A stretch of 32,972 nt of DNA from Lenisia limosa (taxonomy: Eukaryota > Breviatea), in contig LPNZ01004925.1 in assembly GCA_001655205.1 (NCBI GenBank), positions 1 through 32,972 on the forward strand. The letters are read 5' to 3'. Shown piece after piece: positions 1 through 10,074 of the stretch (positions are counted from its first letter, which is position 1; each line of letters starts with the position of its first letter). Below the pieces are notes generated by a model, which saw nothing but the letters and a program-made list of their open reading frames with translations, searched no databases and was not told the origin of the DNA. A program made the position numbers and the translations under genes.

Positions 1-824
1 ATAGTTCAAATAAATTCACAGATAGAGGAAAATTCACAGATATATGGACGGTGTGATATATGATTCATAAATTGTATGATCGTATCTGAATTTCATATTT
101 ACACTCCCCTTACGCCTCTCTTGGTGCCTTATCTCCGGGAACTAGTCCAAAGTCAACACCTCCAATGTTGATAGTCTTTGAGTCCACGAGATCCATATCC
201 TAAAAAGGGTAAGTTTTTTAGGAGTAGGTGGAGTAAAAATGAAAAATTAATCAAATTAGACTTCAGCTGAAGCAACATAAACAAAGCCCAATTCAGCCCA
301 TGACATCAGGTAAAAGAGGCAAGATATCCCCTGTTAGCATAGCTCTGATTGGTCGATTCCTCTGTTTTGAAAATATAATTTGCATCTGCACCTGTTCATC
401 TAGCGTTCTTAAATAGAAAAGAAGATCCTTACACAAGATTACATCCCTTCAATTTATTACAAGCCCAAAACCCACCAGCTCAACTTCATCTCGTACCACC
501 TCCATCTTATTCATTATCATATCCAACAGCATCCTCCTACCGTATCAAAACGGCCTTTAACGCAGTGGACATCACTGCAAAGTGACCTCAGATAATCCAG
601 AGTTTCGCGAGTACAGAGGTTACCAGTGAATAGAATATGGTTCATCTTGCCAGGCACCTGCAAAAGTGAGAAGAAGATACTGAGGGAGGCTGGAGGAGGC
701 TTACAAGTCGCTCTTTGAAGGATTCAGGAATCTCCGACATGGCTGAGGGAAGCATCGCATCTCCAGCAATCAATATAAGTTGCTAAATATATAATTAAGA
801 GGCTACAAGAAGGCTTCAAACCAT
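1..824 (-). CDS. VPS29: VPS29-like retromer subunit (5' part, truncated by window edge)
   Basis: VPS29 is the phosphoesterase-fold scaffold subunit of retromer, acting in endosome-to-Golgi and recycling sorting. Exons read on the minus strand are 822-824 (the ATG alone), 705-782, 541-657 and 114-199; a GTAAGG donor follows at 113, so the remaining roughly 100 residues lie outside the window. All exons join in phase. Family signatures are clear: [22 protein letters not shown], then DVHCVKG-FD, then [12 protein letters not shown], collinear and almost gap-free with the canonical protein. What differs is the metal site: the first loop reads GDAMLP instead of GDLHIP, the second KGRFD instead of RGDFD, and the third VPGDK instead of IHGHQ. 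Asp8 and Asn39 equivalents remain; the equivalents of His10, Asp62 and His86 are Met, Arg and Pro. The start is set by an ATG followed directly by a GTTTGA intron. Confidence 0.85.
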
Positions 825-1247
825 TGTGAAGAGTCAAATAACAATTCAGATTCGTGTCTTATTCAAAATAATCTTGGTCAACGTTGTTATTCAGTTATAT
901 TCAGTGGTATCAAAGTGGTTGTTTGCTTCGCCAATTCAGGTACAAGCATGTAATTAATGCCACAAATGTAATAATTTTACCTTCTCCCTTTCCCTTCTCC
1001 CTTCTCCTCCTTTATCATTCAATAAATATCTTAACAAAAGACAAATTTCTGCGAAATCTCGATATTTCGATTGATAGTCCGAATCCCCAGGCCCTTGAAC
1101 AAGTGAACCTTGGCCCTTATCTTCTATACCGCTCTATACCCAGCTATATACTTCAGAAATAAAGGAAATAATTATTGCAATCCACAACCCAACATTGTGA
1201 GGTGGTGGCACCATCAGTTTCAGGGCTTCTTTGCTTCTTGGTGAAAT
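825..1247. promoter_or_regulatory. Divergent upstream region shared by VPS29-like and CFAP157
   Basis: This non-coding stretch lies between two start codons pointing away from each other, so it should carry the promoters and 5' leaders of both genes. It contains pyrimidine-rich runs near 975-1010. I see no convincing TATA element or conserved motif. The open frame across 884-1162 has no recognisable protein features. Confidence 0.5.
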
Positions 1248-4200
1248 ATGCCACCCAAACAATTAAAGAAGACTGCTTCGGTTTGAGAGTTTATGTATCT
1301 ATTTTTATCGTTAAACCCTTTCTCTTTGTTACTAATTATAATTATTAATTTTGACACTTAAGGGGGAACCAAAGAAACCTAGCCCAACCCCGTAAGCTTC
1401 AATAATTTTATTGTTCCTTCTATTTTTTTTTTATTATTATTTTTTATACTCGTTCACACCTTTAGCACGGCAAAGCGAAATGAATCAGAAGTTTGTGGGA
1501 TTAGCGTGAGGATATTCATTTTGTGGATATAAATGGAAATGGGGTATCTTTGTCTTGACTGCTTCAGATCCTAAACAGAGAATTGATGGGGCTTGAGCTA
1601 AGTAAAACGAAAGAACGACTGGAAAGAATGTTGGTTATAATCTTTTAATATCTTCTATTTAAAAATTATCAAAGTTTTTCATGAAGGGTATATTAGAATA
1701 TCACTTTTTTGGACAAGTTGATTGGAACCAAAATTTTTTGGTTTTTTTTTTTTGCAGTATGGAATAATTTCTAGGACAGCGAAAGTTGATGAGCTCACCA
1801 GGCAAAACCAAGAGTTGAGGGAGAACATGAGCCGCCAAGATGTGGATCAAAAGGACGTGTATGAATATCTCCACACCCAGTTAAGGTTGGTCAGGGTCTT
1901 TATAAGAGTGAGTTGGTCTTTATCGATTTCTTGTTTTATTTGTTACTTTTAAGGCATAAAGATGAAGACTTGGCTTCAATGGAGGAGAAGGTGCTTGAAA
2001 TTGAGAAGAGTCGTGATAGTATCCAAACAAAGCTTGGTATGTGTTTATTGTTTTTGCTACAACTATAAGCTCTTCCCCTTATGCTCATCTCTTTTAGAAA
2101 CTCAACTTAATGTTCAACGATTACTGGGAGAAGACACAACCAATAAGTTGAAAACTGCTCTGGCAAGTTGTCAAGTTGAACTGGATGATTTAAATGAATT
2201 CAAAGAAAGGAAGGTTTGAAGGATACTCTCCATAGATTTTCTTTTGCTCTACATGAAGATATGTGGATGGTGGCATTTGTGTTTTTGAAAGTTTAACTTG
2301 AATATTATATCAGGGTTCTTTTTGATGAATCTTCTCTATTTCCTGCATTGTTATTATATTGATATATTACGTTGATATATTACGTTGTGTTTGATGGATA
2401 GCACTTTATGCTGACATTCTTTTCAGGCAGAAATTGAAGAGGAGGTTGTTGCTTTGAGACAAACTATAGCTGATCAAAAGAAAGTTCATTCGTGAGGAAG
2501 GGGCTGAGGGGAGCTTGACATGGAAACCTATTTTTGTAGCATAACCTTTATAGACTGAAGGTCTCAGAGCTTGATAGAAAAGTTGTTACTGAAAAAGAGA
2601 AGTTAAATAAGCAAATGCTTCAAAAGGTCAGATCCCTGTTATATATTTCGGTTTATTTTCCTAAAAGTGACTTTTTTGGACTTGAATTAGCAATTTTTCA
2701 TCCATGGAAAGGTGATTTGACTAATTTTGGCAGGTGAAAGAGGCTAATGATGACTTACTGAGAATTGCGGATTCTCAATTAGAAGAGGTATGTGGTGAAA
2801 CAAAATGATAAGTAATTCAAGGAATAAAGAACCAAAACGGATATTTCTTTTATTTGCTACTTGGACCTCCCCTTGAGTTTTCCGATATCATACACTATAC
2901 CCTCTTGTATACTTCCTGTACATTATCAAAATGTCATATGACCTCCTAGACAACCAAGCGAACTATCCTTGAAAATGAGGCACTTTCATCTGAGTTGGCG
3001 TTTACTGAGAGAGAAGTTGCTCAACTACTTGCAAGAAACAAACAAGTAATGCTATGGATGAATGTTTAGTCATCTCACATGTATCACTCAATGGGTTCTT
3101 CGTGTCTTCTCAACAATTTAGCTTGAAACTGAGAGAGGGCATTGGAAGAGGAAAGTCAGTCTTTTACAAAGCGCCGAAGCAGTAGGAGGGAACGTACAAC
3201 GTATCCACCTCCTCTCACACTCACCGCGTATTATAATCACTATCACCTTTTTGTGAACCTTTCCTACAGGAACTTGCAAGAAGGTCATTAGCCTCCCAAC
3301 AAGCGGTCCAAGTGTTGGTTGAAAAATTATCAATTGCTGAAAATGAAATTCAAAGTCGTGTTAACGCTGGTTGGAAGGGTGCATTCCTGTTGTTGACTAT
3401 GTTTATATCTCTTTTCTAACCTCTTAGAATCAAAAGAAAATGCTGATATTGTTAGTCGATACGAGGTATGCAATTACTTTTGATGTTTCATTTAACAATT
3501 ATGATGTTCTTAATTTGGAGTATTTGAATCATCATTCCAGCAAATCTTGTCAGATAAAAATAATGAGCTACAAATGACTCTTGATCAACTGGTGGGTGGA
3601 GAGGTTTTGTGTTTCAAAACATGGGCAATGAAGCTGTTTTATCTTCTGTATTTCGAAAGTTATTATTTGACGACTTCAGCGTAGCCGTACAGTGGAAAAA
3701 GATGAGCTTCTCAAGGCACAAGCCGTACTCTCGACTCGAGCTGAGAACAATAATGACCTTGAGGTAAGCACTGTTCTTTCTACAAATTTGACCCTCCCCA
3801 GTCCGAGGATGGGAATGATCTTGTAACATTCCTTTCAAGTGCTTTATATGATGCCCGCAAGCAACTTGCAGAGTAAGGGGGGGTCTAATTTGGTAGTTTA
3901 TATTAAATTTGTCTGTGATCGATATATTATATACTGTATGTCATATTGCAACGCTAAAAGACTTAATTTCTCAAATGTAAAATTCGAAGATAGGGTTCAG
4001 GTGAGGTCAGGCAGAAACTCAAGTTAAAAATAGTTGAAGCAAGAGGATTCTGAGATCCTTCTAGTTTGGCACAATAATAGATAGATAAGGTTTATTCGGC
4101 CACCTTAGGTGTTTGGAGGAGTGGTCATCATTAAGCAACTAACTTATCTGAGAATTTTTATAAAGGGGGGCATCTCTGAATTCCCAGTTACCAGTATTGC

Positions 4201-5398
4201 CTAAAAAAAAACCCCTGTTCTGACATTTACCCAGCGATCCTACACCCCTCCCCCTGTTCCTACAGCCCAATACTTTTTAAACACTTATTAGGGGTTTTAA
4301 GCTGCCAATTGGGAAAAAAAAAGTTCCAATCATGCCGATCGCAAATCTAACGATGTGAAAGTAACATCGGTTCTAGATTATTTAATTTGAAAAGGGTTGT
4401 TTTTTCTTTTGTTTCTTTTTTTGTCTCAGAAGGAACCACATGTTTCAACAGTACGTATTTCAAGTTCTAGGGAAGGTCTGACAGAAGAACACGGAGAATG
4501 GATGGACGGAGATGAAATATTGGTACGTTGAGCTGTGTATTTGGTGTAATATTTTTGTTCTGATTTCGCCAGCCTTCAATTGAAGACATGTCAACCCCTG
4601 ACCGATCACGTATCCTCAACTTCCTTCTGAATCACATTGCGGCGCTACAGGCTCAGGATGTTTGCGTGGAAGTGTACGTAGCGTGTACGATACACGTTTA
4701 CCGTCATAACTCCTCTTGATATTTGAGTTTTTTTTTCATTATTAAAGGGGCAGCGACTTGACTCAGAAACAATGACTGCCACGGAGCCGTCTGTCAGCCG
4801 AACCTCAAGACATCTTCTTTTGCTCACCCCACCACCGCTTCCTCCCATCTCGGTCAGCATTGTGTTCATTAATATTTTATGGGGTTGGAATTTGTTCACA
4901 TCTCAAAACGGCTCTGTTTCATTGATTTAGAACCCATCCAATTTGCATTCCATAGGCGTCCAAACCGACTCCCAGTCTATGGGTTTGTGAGAATTGAGAA
5001 TCTCTTTTTGATTAACTCTGACGTAAACAAGAATAAGAAAATAAGAAAACCACCCAAAATACAATGAACTTTTTCAACTGGTACCGCCCCAATTGAAGCA
5101 TTTCCTTACAGTTATAGCGCTTTTTAACCGTAATTTTGCCACCACGTCTACAGGACAATACGTTCCCATTGAGCTGGCAGCAGGTATGATTTACAAACAA
5201 TTTGATGAATTGATAGTAGTCTGTTGTAGTGTCTTTTGAACTGTCTGCTCTTCAGTTCTTTGCCCATCTTACTTGGCAGACACAAGACCTTGGGGTCGGC
5301 GAGCCAAAGACCTTCCGTCTACCACGTCATCGAACCCGCAATTTTTTTTGAAAAGGGGCGGCGGTGTCAAGAGAGGGGCTCTTCCAAAAGAGATCTAG
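1248..5398 (+). CDS. CFAP157: CFAP157 homologue, coiled-coil ciliary/basal-body protein
   Basis: CFAP157 family proteins are long coiled-coil proteins of basal bodies and motile axonemes. Exons: 1248-1280, 1363-1391, 1466-1490, 1568-1633, 1758-1885, 1954-2036, 2098-2213, 2427-2491, 2554-2626, 2734-2787, 2950-3045, 3122-3193, 3270-3369, 3428-3465, 3541-3591, 3680-3763, 3802-3872, probably a 7-nt exon 3994-4000, 4430-4522, 4573-4671, 4748-4852, 4931-4982, 5154-5183, 5256-5398. Together they give 570 residues in one frame (human about 520). Diagnostic motifs in order: DQKDVYEYLHTQLR, LDDLNEFKERK followed by an E-rich helix, LDRKVVTEKEKLNKQM, then SQLEETTKRTILEN near residues 220-233 and LLARNKQLE; late in the protein GVQTDSQS and a C-terminal RPWG. 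The first 20 residues are basic and disordered, residues about 20-370 are heptad-like coiled coil, and the tail is Pro/Ser-rich. The start ATG opens a short basic exon; an upstream start cannot be excluded. The longest intron (3873-4429) is where the small exon is needed to keep phase. Confidence 0.85.
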
Positions 5399-5840
5399 GA
5401 TTCTTTTTTTTCTTTTTCAAAATGAAATTAAAGGGGAGCACCATAATCGTGTGTTTGGTTCGCTTTTCTTTTCTTGTGGTTGGGAGTGGTGAAACACTGA
5501 AACACACATGGGATATGGGATATGGAGAAGAACACGCGGAAGTTTACCGGGATATAGTACTATTCCTCCTAGCCTAGAATACTACACTAGAGGGCTTATG
5601 TTTTAAGTGTGTCCTTTATTAACGCTAGAATGGAAGTAGAAGAGAAGAAGAAAGAAAAGGAATACTCAACGGACAAACTTGTTTATATTTCTAACCCTAG
5701 GAATACTCAAGAAAAGTTACAATCATAACCGCCATTCAAGTTATTCTTTGATACTACATCAAAGCAGATAAGTGAGAAATCTCAATTGCCTAAGCGAAAA
5801 GTTTCATCATAAAGACCAACTCGAAAGGAAAACTCCAAAT
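5399..5840. other. Convergent intergenic region CFAP157 / RPS15
   Basis: This stretch holds the 3' ends of two genes running towards each other. The open frame that spans 5236-5577 only overlaps the real last CFAP157 exon in another frame. I see no further gene here; it must hold both polyadenylation sites. Confidence 0.5.
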
Positions 5841-6613
5841 CTACTTGAGGGGAACATACTTGGAAGAAGCAGTAGCACCAATACCGGGGCGACCATGCTT
5901 AATGGGCTTGTAGGTAATGGAGAACTCGCCGAGGTAGCGACCGATCATCTCGGGCTGAAGAAGTAAATGAAAAAGCCACAACACAAAGGAATCGCGTCAC
6001 AAAATAGAACATATCAGAAAAACACATAAGCTCACCTGGATTTCGACGGCGTTGAAAACCTTGCCGTTGTAGACACCAACGATGGAGCCAATCATCTCAG
6101 GGACGATGATCATATCACGAAGGTGGGTGTTGATGCAGGCAGGCTTCTCACCGACCTCAAGACCCTTCTTGGCAGTCCGAAGGCGCTTGACAAGAGCAGC
6201 GTACTTGCGACCGAGACCACGAGAGAAACTAAAAAATAAAAAACGAAAACATTGTTTCAAAAATTGAATATATCCCTCAAAAGAAGAAAATTTGCACAAT
6301 AAACACCCTCAAACCGGCGACGAGCACGAGCAGGGAAGAGCTCCATAAGCTGCTCAGATTTGAGCTCGAGGAGAGCCTCGAGGTCAACACCACGGTAAGA
6401 GTGCTTGCGGAAAGTTCTACGCTTGGGGGCTTCGGCCTGGGAAGTCAGAGAGACATTAAAGGGATGTTGGTCAAAGTCGAAGTAATACGTTTATCATATT
6501 CACTTTCAAAGATCACTGGTTTTCTAGCACAACAAACGGATAAAAGTCACTCATAACAAAATACTCAGCTAAACATCATATATAACTGAATAAAATGTCA
6601 AAAAGCTCACCAT
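5841..6613 (-). CDS. RPS15: 40S ribosomal protein uS19 (RPS15)
   Basis: This cytosolic small-subunit ribosomal protein sits in the head of the 40S subunit, near the decoding site through its C-terminal tail. Exons on the minus strand: 6611-6613 (ATG only), 6315-6436, 6036-6228, 5841-5954, giving 143 residues; the human protein has 145. The sequence is unmistakable: [19 protein letters not shown] at the start, [52 protein letters not shown] and the conserved end SKYVPLK. Unlike the surrounding genes, the exons use mostly C- or G-ending codons, as expected for a highly expressed gene. The start codon is separated from codon 2 by an intron (ATG then GTGAGC), which also fixes the start. Confidence 0.97.
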
Positions 6614-6687
6614 CTTCCTTTCTACTGGAAACAAGGCTTCAAAAGAGGACCAAAAATAGAAAAGTTTAGAATAAAAAGGAAAAAGGG

Positions 6688-6706
6688 TTCAGTTCAGTTC
6701 AGTTCA
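6688..6706. repeat. GTTCA pentamer tandem repeat
   Basis: Four consecutive GTTCA units lie about 80 bp upstream of the RPS15 start codon. They may be a regulatory element of the ribosomal protein gene or only a short microsatellite; position is the sole argument for function. Confidence 0.5.
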
Positions 6707-6908
6707 TTACGAATTTAGAATTTTCTTGTTTTCCAGTTTTCTTGGAAACGAGGTGTTTTCATTCTCAGATTAGCCCTGTTTATTTTATAGTTCACTTATA
6801 GCTACATTGTGACAGGGAGAAAAGGGTTTAAGTCTTTTTTTGTCCATGTAAAAGTTGACATCAACAATACTTATCCTTATGGTCTGCACTATACCCGTTT
6901 GTTCCAAC

Positions 6909-6916
6909 TATATAAA
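6909..6916 (+). promoter_or_regulatory. TATA-like box upstream of acid phosphatase
   Basis: A TATATAAA motif lies about 60 bp upstream of the chosen start codon of the histidine acid phosphatase. Spacing and sequence fit a core promoter. The genome is AT-rich, so a chance match is possible. Confidence 0.4.
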
Positions 6917-6971
6917 AATTGTGGAGATTTTTACCGAAACAGGTCGTTTATTGCTTTCAAGCTCTCTCTCA

Positions 6972-9900
6972 ATGTTGATCTTTGCCGTCTTCTTACTGCT
7001 ATACTCCGGCCTTGCGTTGGACATTTGCCAGCCTCCTTTGTTCTATTACCCTTTTCTTCCTGAAGATAACAACCTCAACAAAGTTGTGGTGGGAGGGGTA
7101 TTCTTTAAAAACGTATGGTGAAGAGCTTCATTACTTTTTTAGTTATTCACGAGACATGGGGACCGGGTGAGCACTAAACCTGGAACGTGCTGGAAAAATG
7201 ATACTGTGGCTGAGTAGGATTTTTTGCAATATATTTGATGCAAACTTTCAACATGAAATATAAATCATATAGTTTTGTTTGAGACACATTGATTTTCCTC
7301 ATAGGTACCAATGTGCATACCGTGAATCTTCAGGGCTCTTCCCCTTAGACTTGCAGCAAAACAAAGAGATTCAAACACGCTTGCTTTTGTTGGACTGGCT
7401 CTTGGTTTTGGTTGAACTAACAATTAGACACTGGCTCTTCTTTGGTACTGTTTTTCTTTGTCAGTGATGTCAATTTTATCTTACATTTTTGAAAGGGTTA
7501 TCAGTGACATTTGACATAATGTTTCTTTTTAACATTACAGAAAGTCATATCACACTGGTAAAACGGGCATGAAAGGAAATTGCCACCTGGGGGCCCTCAC
7601 AAGCAAAGGCTTTCAGCAGCATCTTTTGGTAAGTTCCTCAAAGGGACTTCTTCACGTGTATAAGGGTTATCTTTTTCATATGCATGTGTATAATACTTAT
7701 TACACCCAATCATTGCCTTTCTTTGTGTGAAAATGACGCGAAACCATTGATCTAGTTTATTCATTTCTACGCTACGTTTTCAGCACAATGTGATTCTCGT
7801 CTAAAATTATCAACTAAGGTGTAGTGTGACCCAATATAATCCCAATAGTTCACTGACAGTGTACTAATTGTCATCTAGTTCTCATCTAAATCTCTTGATC
7901 CCAAGAGGGAAGCCATAATAATCGTGTGCCGCGGTCTGGTGGCGACTATCTGGTTGATATCATCACCATTAACGCTTAAGAATGGTCAACACATCCGTGA
8001 AGTCTATAATCATGTTCTACACTTTATTCCTCCTCTTCTTGATGTGGACATTGTGCATATCAGAAGGTTTGTAACCCGTAAAATAAGCTAAGAGAATTAT
8101 ATCATCTCTACAAAGAAAACAGAATAATTTTGTATGTATGGTGCATAATAATTTTGTATAGATAGGGTGTGCATTTCACTCTTTCAGTACAGACAATACT
8201 CGTACGCTTGCCTCTCTTGATGCGCTCTTGAGAACTTTGGTTAGTTTATACACACCATGATACATTTTAACACGGTAACATATTTGAATATTGTGTTTTA
8301 CTGTTGTGGTCTTTTTGTCTTTCTTTATACTTTTTTTTTTACATGCACTTTCTAACTTCAATAGTATGGTGCCTCCTCAGCCTTATTTGTTGAAGTGGAA
8401 ACTGAAGATTTTATTGTTTGAAGGATTGTTATATATGTTCGTACTAAGTTGAGTGTAATAAAAGAGAGTCTCTTAACTTATTTAGTTTGACCGTCTTAAC
8501 CCATCTTCAAGCAACTGTCCAATTGTGGGGGGAAGGGGGTAAAAAAAATATATCATCGTGGTTTATCTTTTAGAACGTTTGTGTCAGTAAGAATTGCTCT
8601 GACTAACCCAGATTGAAGAATATGCACAAGAGGCAATGAATACACCGGAATATACCAAATGGAAAGATGATACACAACCCCTTTTTGTGAGCTTTTGTGT
8701 GTCTTATTCGCACAGTGAACTTTTGTATGCATAGGATATGGTGGAAAGGGAGAGCTTTTCTAATATAGACGTCTAGATAATTGCAAAGTATAATGTCGCA
8801 TTACACTGATCTGACGGAACTAGTTACGGTTGCAAAAGGCGTTTGGAACAGCCGACTTCAGCGCAGGTCGTGCCATGGACTGTTTAGTTATGCATAGTTG
8901 TCACGGCTTCCCCCTGCCGTCTGGTGTCTCTGAAGAGGATGTTGAAAATGTAGGATTTGGGAGGCTTTTATGTTCTAAATTTCTAGCTCATTGATGCCAT
9001 CCTCTGGTCTGTAAAATGGCAGTTCGAGTCCCCAGATAGAAACAAGTCTGTTGCTGCCTTTTCTGGTGGCATTCTTTCGGTATGTCTTCTTAAATGCCCT
9101 TTTTGAATAAAGTGTTTTCTTTTCATCGATTTTTTTTTTCTTAGGAGCTGCTTCAATACTTGGACCCCGAAAATTCCAAGAAGTTCTTTCATGTATCTGG
9201 TCATGATATCACGGTGCGTAGAGTAATACAGTTGCTACGTTTTGTTTCCTTTTACTCGAACTGATTTGGCAGATCTTCTCTCTTTTTACTGGACTTGATA
9301 TTTCAATTGACCACTGGGTAGGGCTTGGGGAAGTTAACAATGGTATCGTATTCTTGTGGTTATTGGGGTTGAAGAACATTTTAAAATTGAGATACGCCCT
9401 TGGTTTCAATTCATTGATTGTTTTTACTCTGAAGGTCCCATATGCAAGTCTTGTCCAACTTGAAGTGTTCAGCATTAACGGGAAGAATCATATTCGTGTA
9501 ATCTACAATGGCAAACAAATGCAAATGGGTGAGTGTGTGAAAACGCTGTAAACTCAAAAATAATATTGTATTATCATATAGTATATAGATATCATATGGT
9601 ATCATGTGTGATGATGTACATATATGATATAGACAGTATATTATGAGATGAGATACAGTTGCGTTGTAATAGACGGCGTAGCTTTCAATTCATGCTCTAT
9701 ATATCATATCCAGCATCGCAAGCCTCATGTTTGAAGTCTCCTCTTGCCACCTAATCCCTTTTAAAGCAGGTTGCGGCTGGAGAAAATTGTCATGGATATC
9801 TGAAAATAAACTATCGGTGACGTCATTTTTAATACAGCATCCTTAACACAATCAAACTCTTTCCACCCCTCCTCATATTCTCTAGGAACGTCCCTACGGA

Positions 9901-10074
9901 ATATGGGATAAGATAATAGACACTCGGGCTTGTTTCAACGCATTCTGGTTTTCTTATTATCTCTCAGGATTTTGTGGTTCACTATGTACACTTTCCGAAG
10001 TCAAAGCACATATTAAAGTTTGTGACAGGGAGATACTTTATGTGGAGTTTTATTATTATTATTATTGTTATTGA
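6972..10074 (+). CDS. Histidine acid phosphatase, secreted or lysosomal
   Basis: Histidine acid phosphatases hydrolyse phosphomonoesters through a phosphohistidine intermediate in lysosomes or outside the cell. Exons: 6972-7088, 7143-7213, 7305-7388, 7541-7628, 7981-8066, 8188-8239, 8365-8415, 8486-8524, 8612-8686, 8735-8770, 8824-8949, 8987-9079, 9145-9213, 9273-9332, 9435-9528, 9968-10074. They join in one frame of 415 residues, the usual length. A hydrophobic signal peptide (MLIFAVFLLLYSG) starts the protein. The catalytic RHGDR is at residues 43-47, followed by TCWKNDT; RSTDNTRTLASLDALL is the second family motif; SGHDIT supplies the conserved HD pair at 326-327; VPYASLV matches the conserved late strand. 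Cysteines (NCPII, CHGFPLP, FCGSLC) suggest disulfides. There is no membrane anchor. The C-terminus reads through an ATT microsatellite into tyrosines before the stop. Exon 3 end and exon 5 start are the least certain junctions. Which subfamily it belongs to (ACP2, PXYLP1 or counting-factor type) is not resolved. Confidence 0.88.
9563..9660. repeat. AT-rich tract with ATATCATAT/ATATGATAT words, in phosphatase intron
   Basis: Inside the last long intron of the acid phosphatase, TATCATAT and ATATGATAT words recur with irregular spacing. The same word family appears in introns of several other genes in this window (see the corresponding finding). Confidence 0.6.
9721..9752 (+). repeat. Dispersed 32-bp element, copy A
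   Basis: This sequence, starting AGCCTCATGTTTGA, recurs with four mismatches at 23187-23218 in an intron of the RCC1-like gene. Both copies lie within about 130 bp of an ATATCATAT tract. The core CCTCATGTTTGAGG of the other copy is a small inverted repeat; here one base of the arm differs. Confidence 0.6.
10051..10069 (+). repeat. ATT microsatellite overlapping the phosphatase C-terminus
   Basis: A run of ATT/TTA triplets ends the acid phosphatase reading frame and would encode five successive tyrosines just before Cys-Tyr-stop. Length variation would lengthen or shorten the tail without changing frame. Confidence 0.6.

Larger units (their letters stand above)
6614..6971. promoter_or_regulatory. 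Divergent upstream region RPS15 / acid phosphatase
   Basis: This 358-bp stretch separates two outward-pointing start codons. It contains a short GTTCA tandem repeat on the RPS15 side and a TATA-like element on the phosphatase side (both listed separately). No reading frame here has protein-like features. Confidence 0.55.

Noticed and set aside
884-1162. 92-codon open frame between VPS29-like and CFAP157 genes
   Set aside because: It falls in a divergent promoter region, has no domain or helix pattern, and no splice-compatible partner.
4645-5577. Several open frames of 60-110 codons on both strands
   Set aside because: They overlap the verified CFAP157 exons in other frames; the exon chain with matching phases and RPWG end explains the region.
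6809-7121. Longer N-terminal starts for the acid phosphatase, and a frame that reads the catalytic site as RDMG
   Set aside because: Upstream codons contain the TATA-like box and give no signal peptide; the RDMG reading comes from a wrong frame. With the acceptor at 7142 the correct RHGDR appears.
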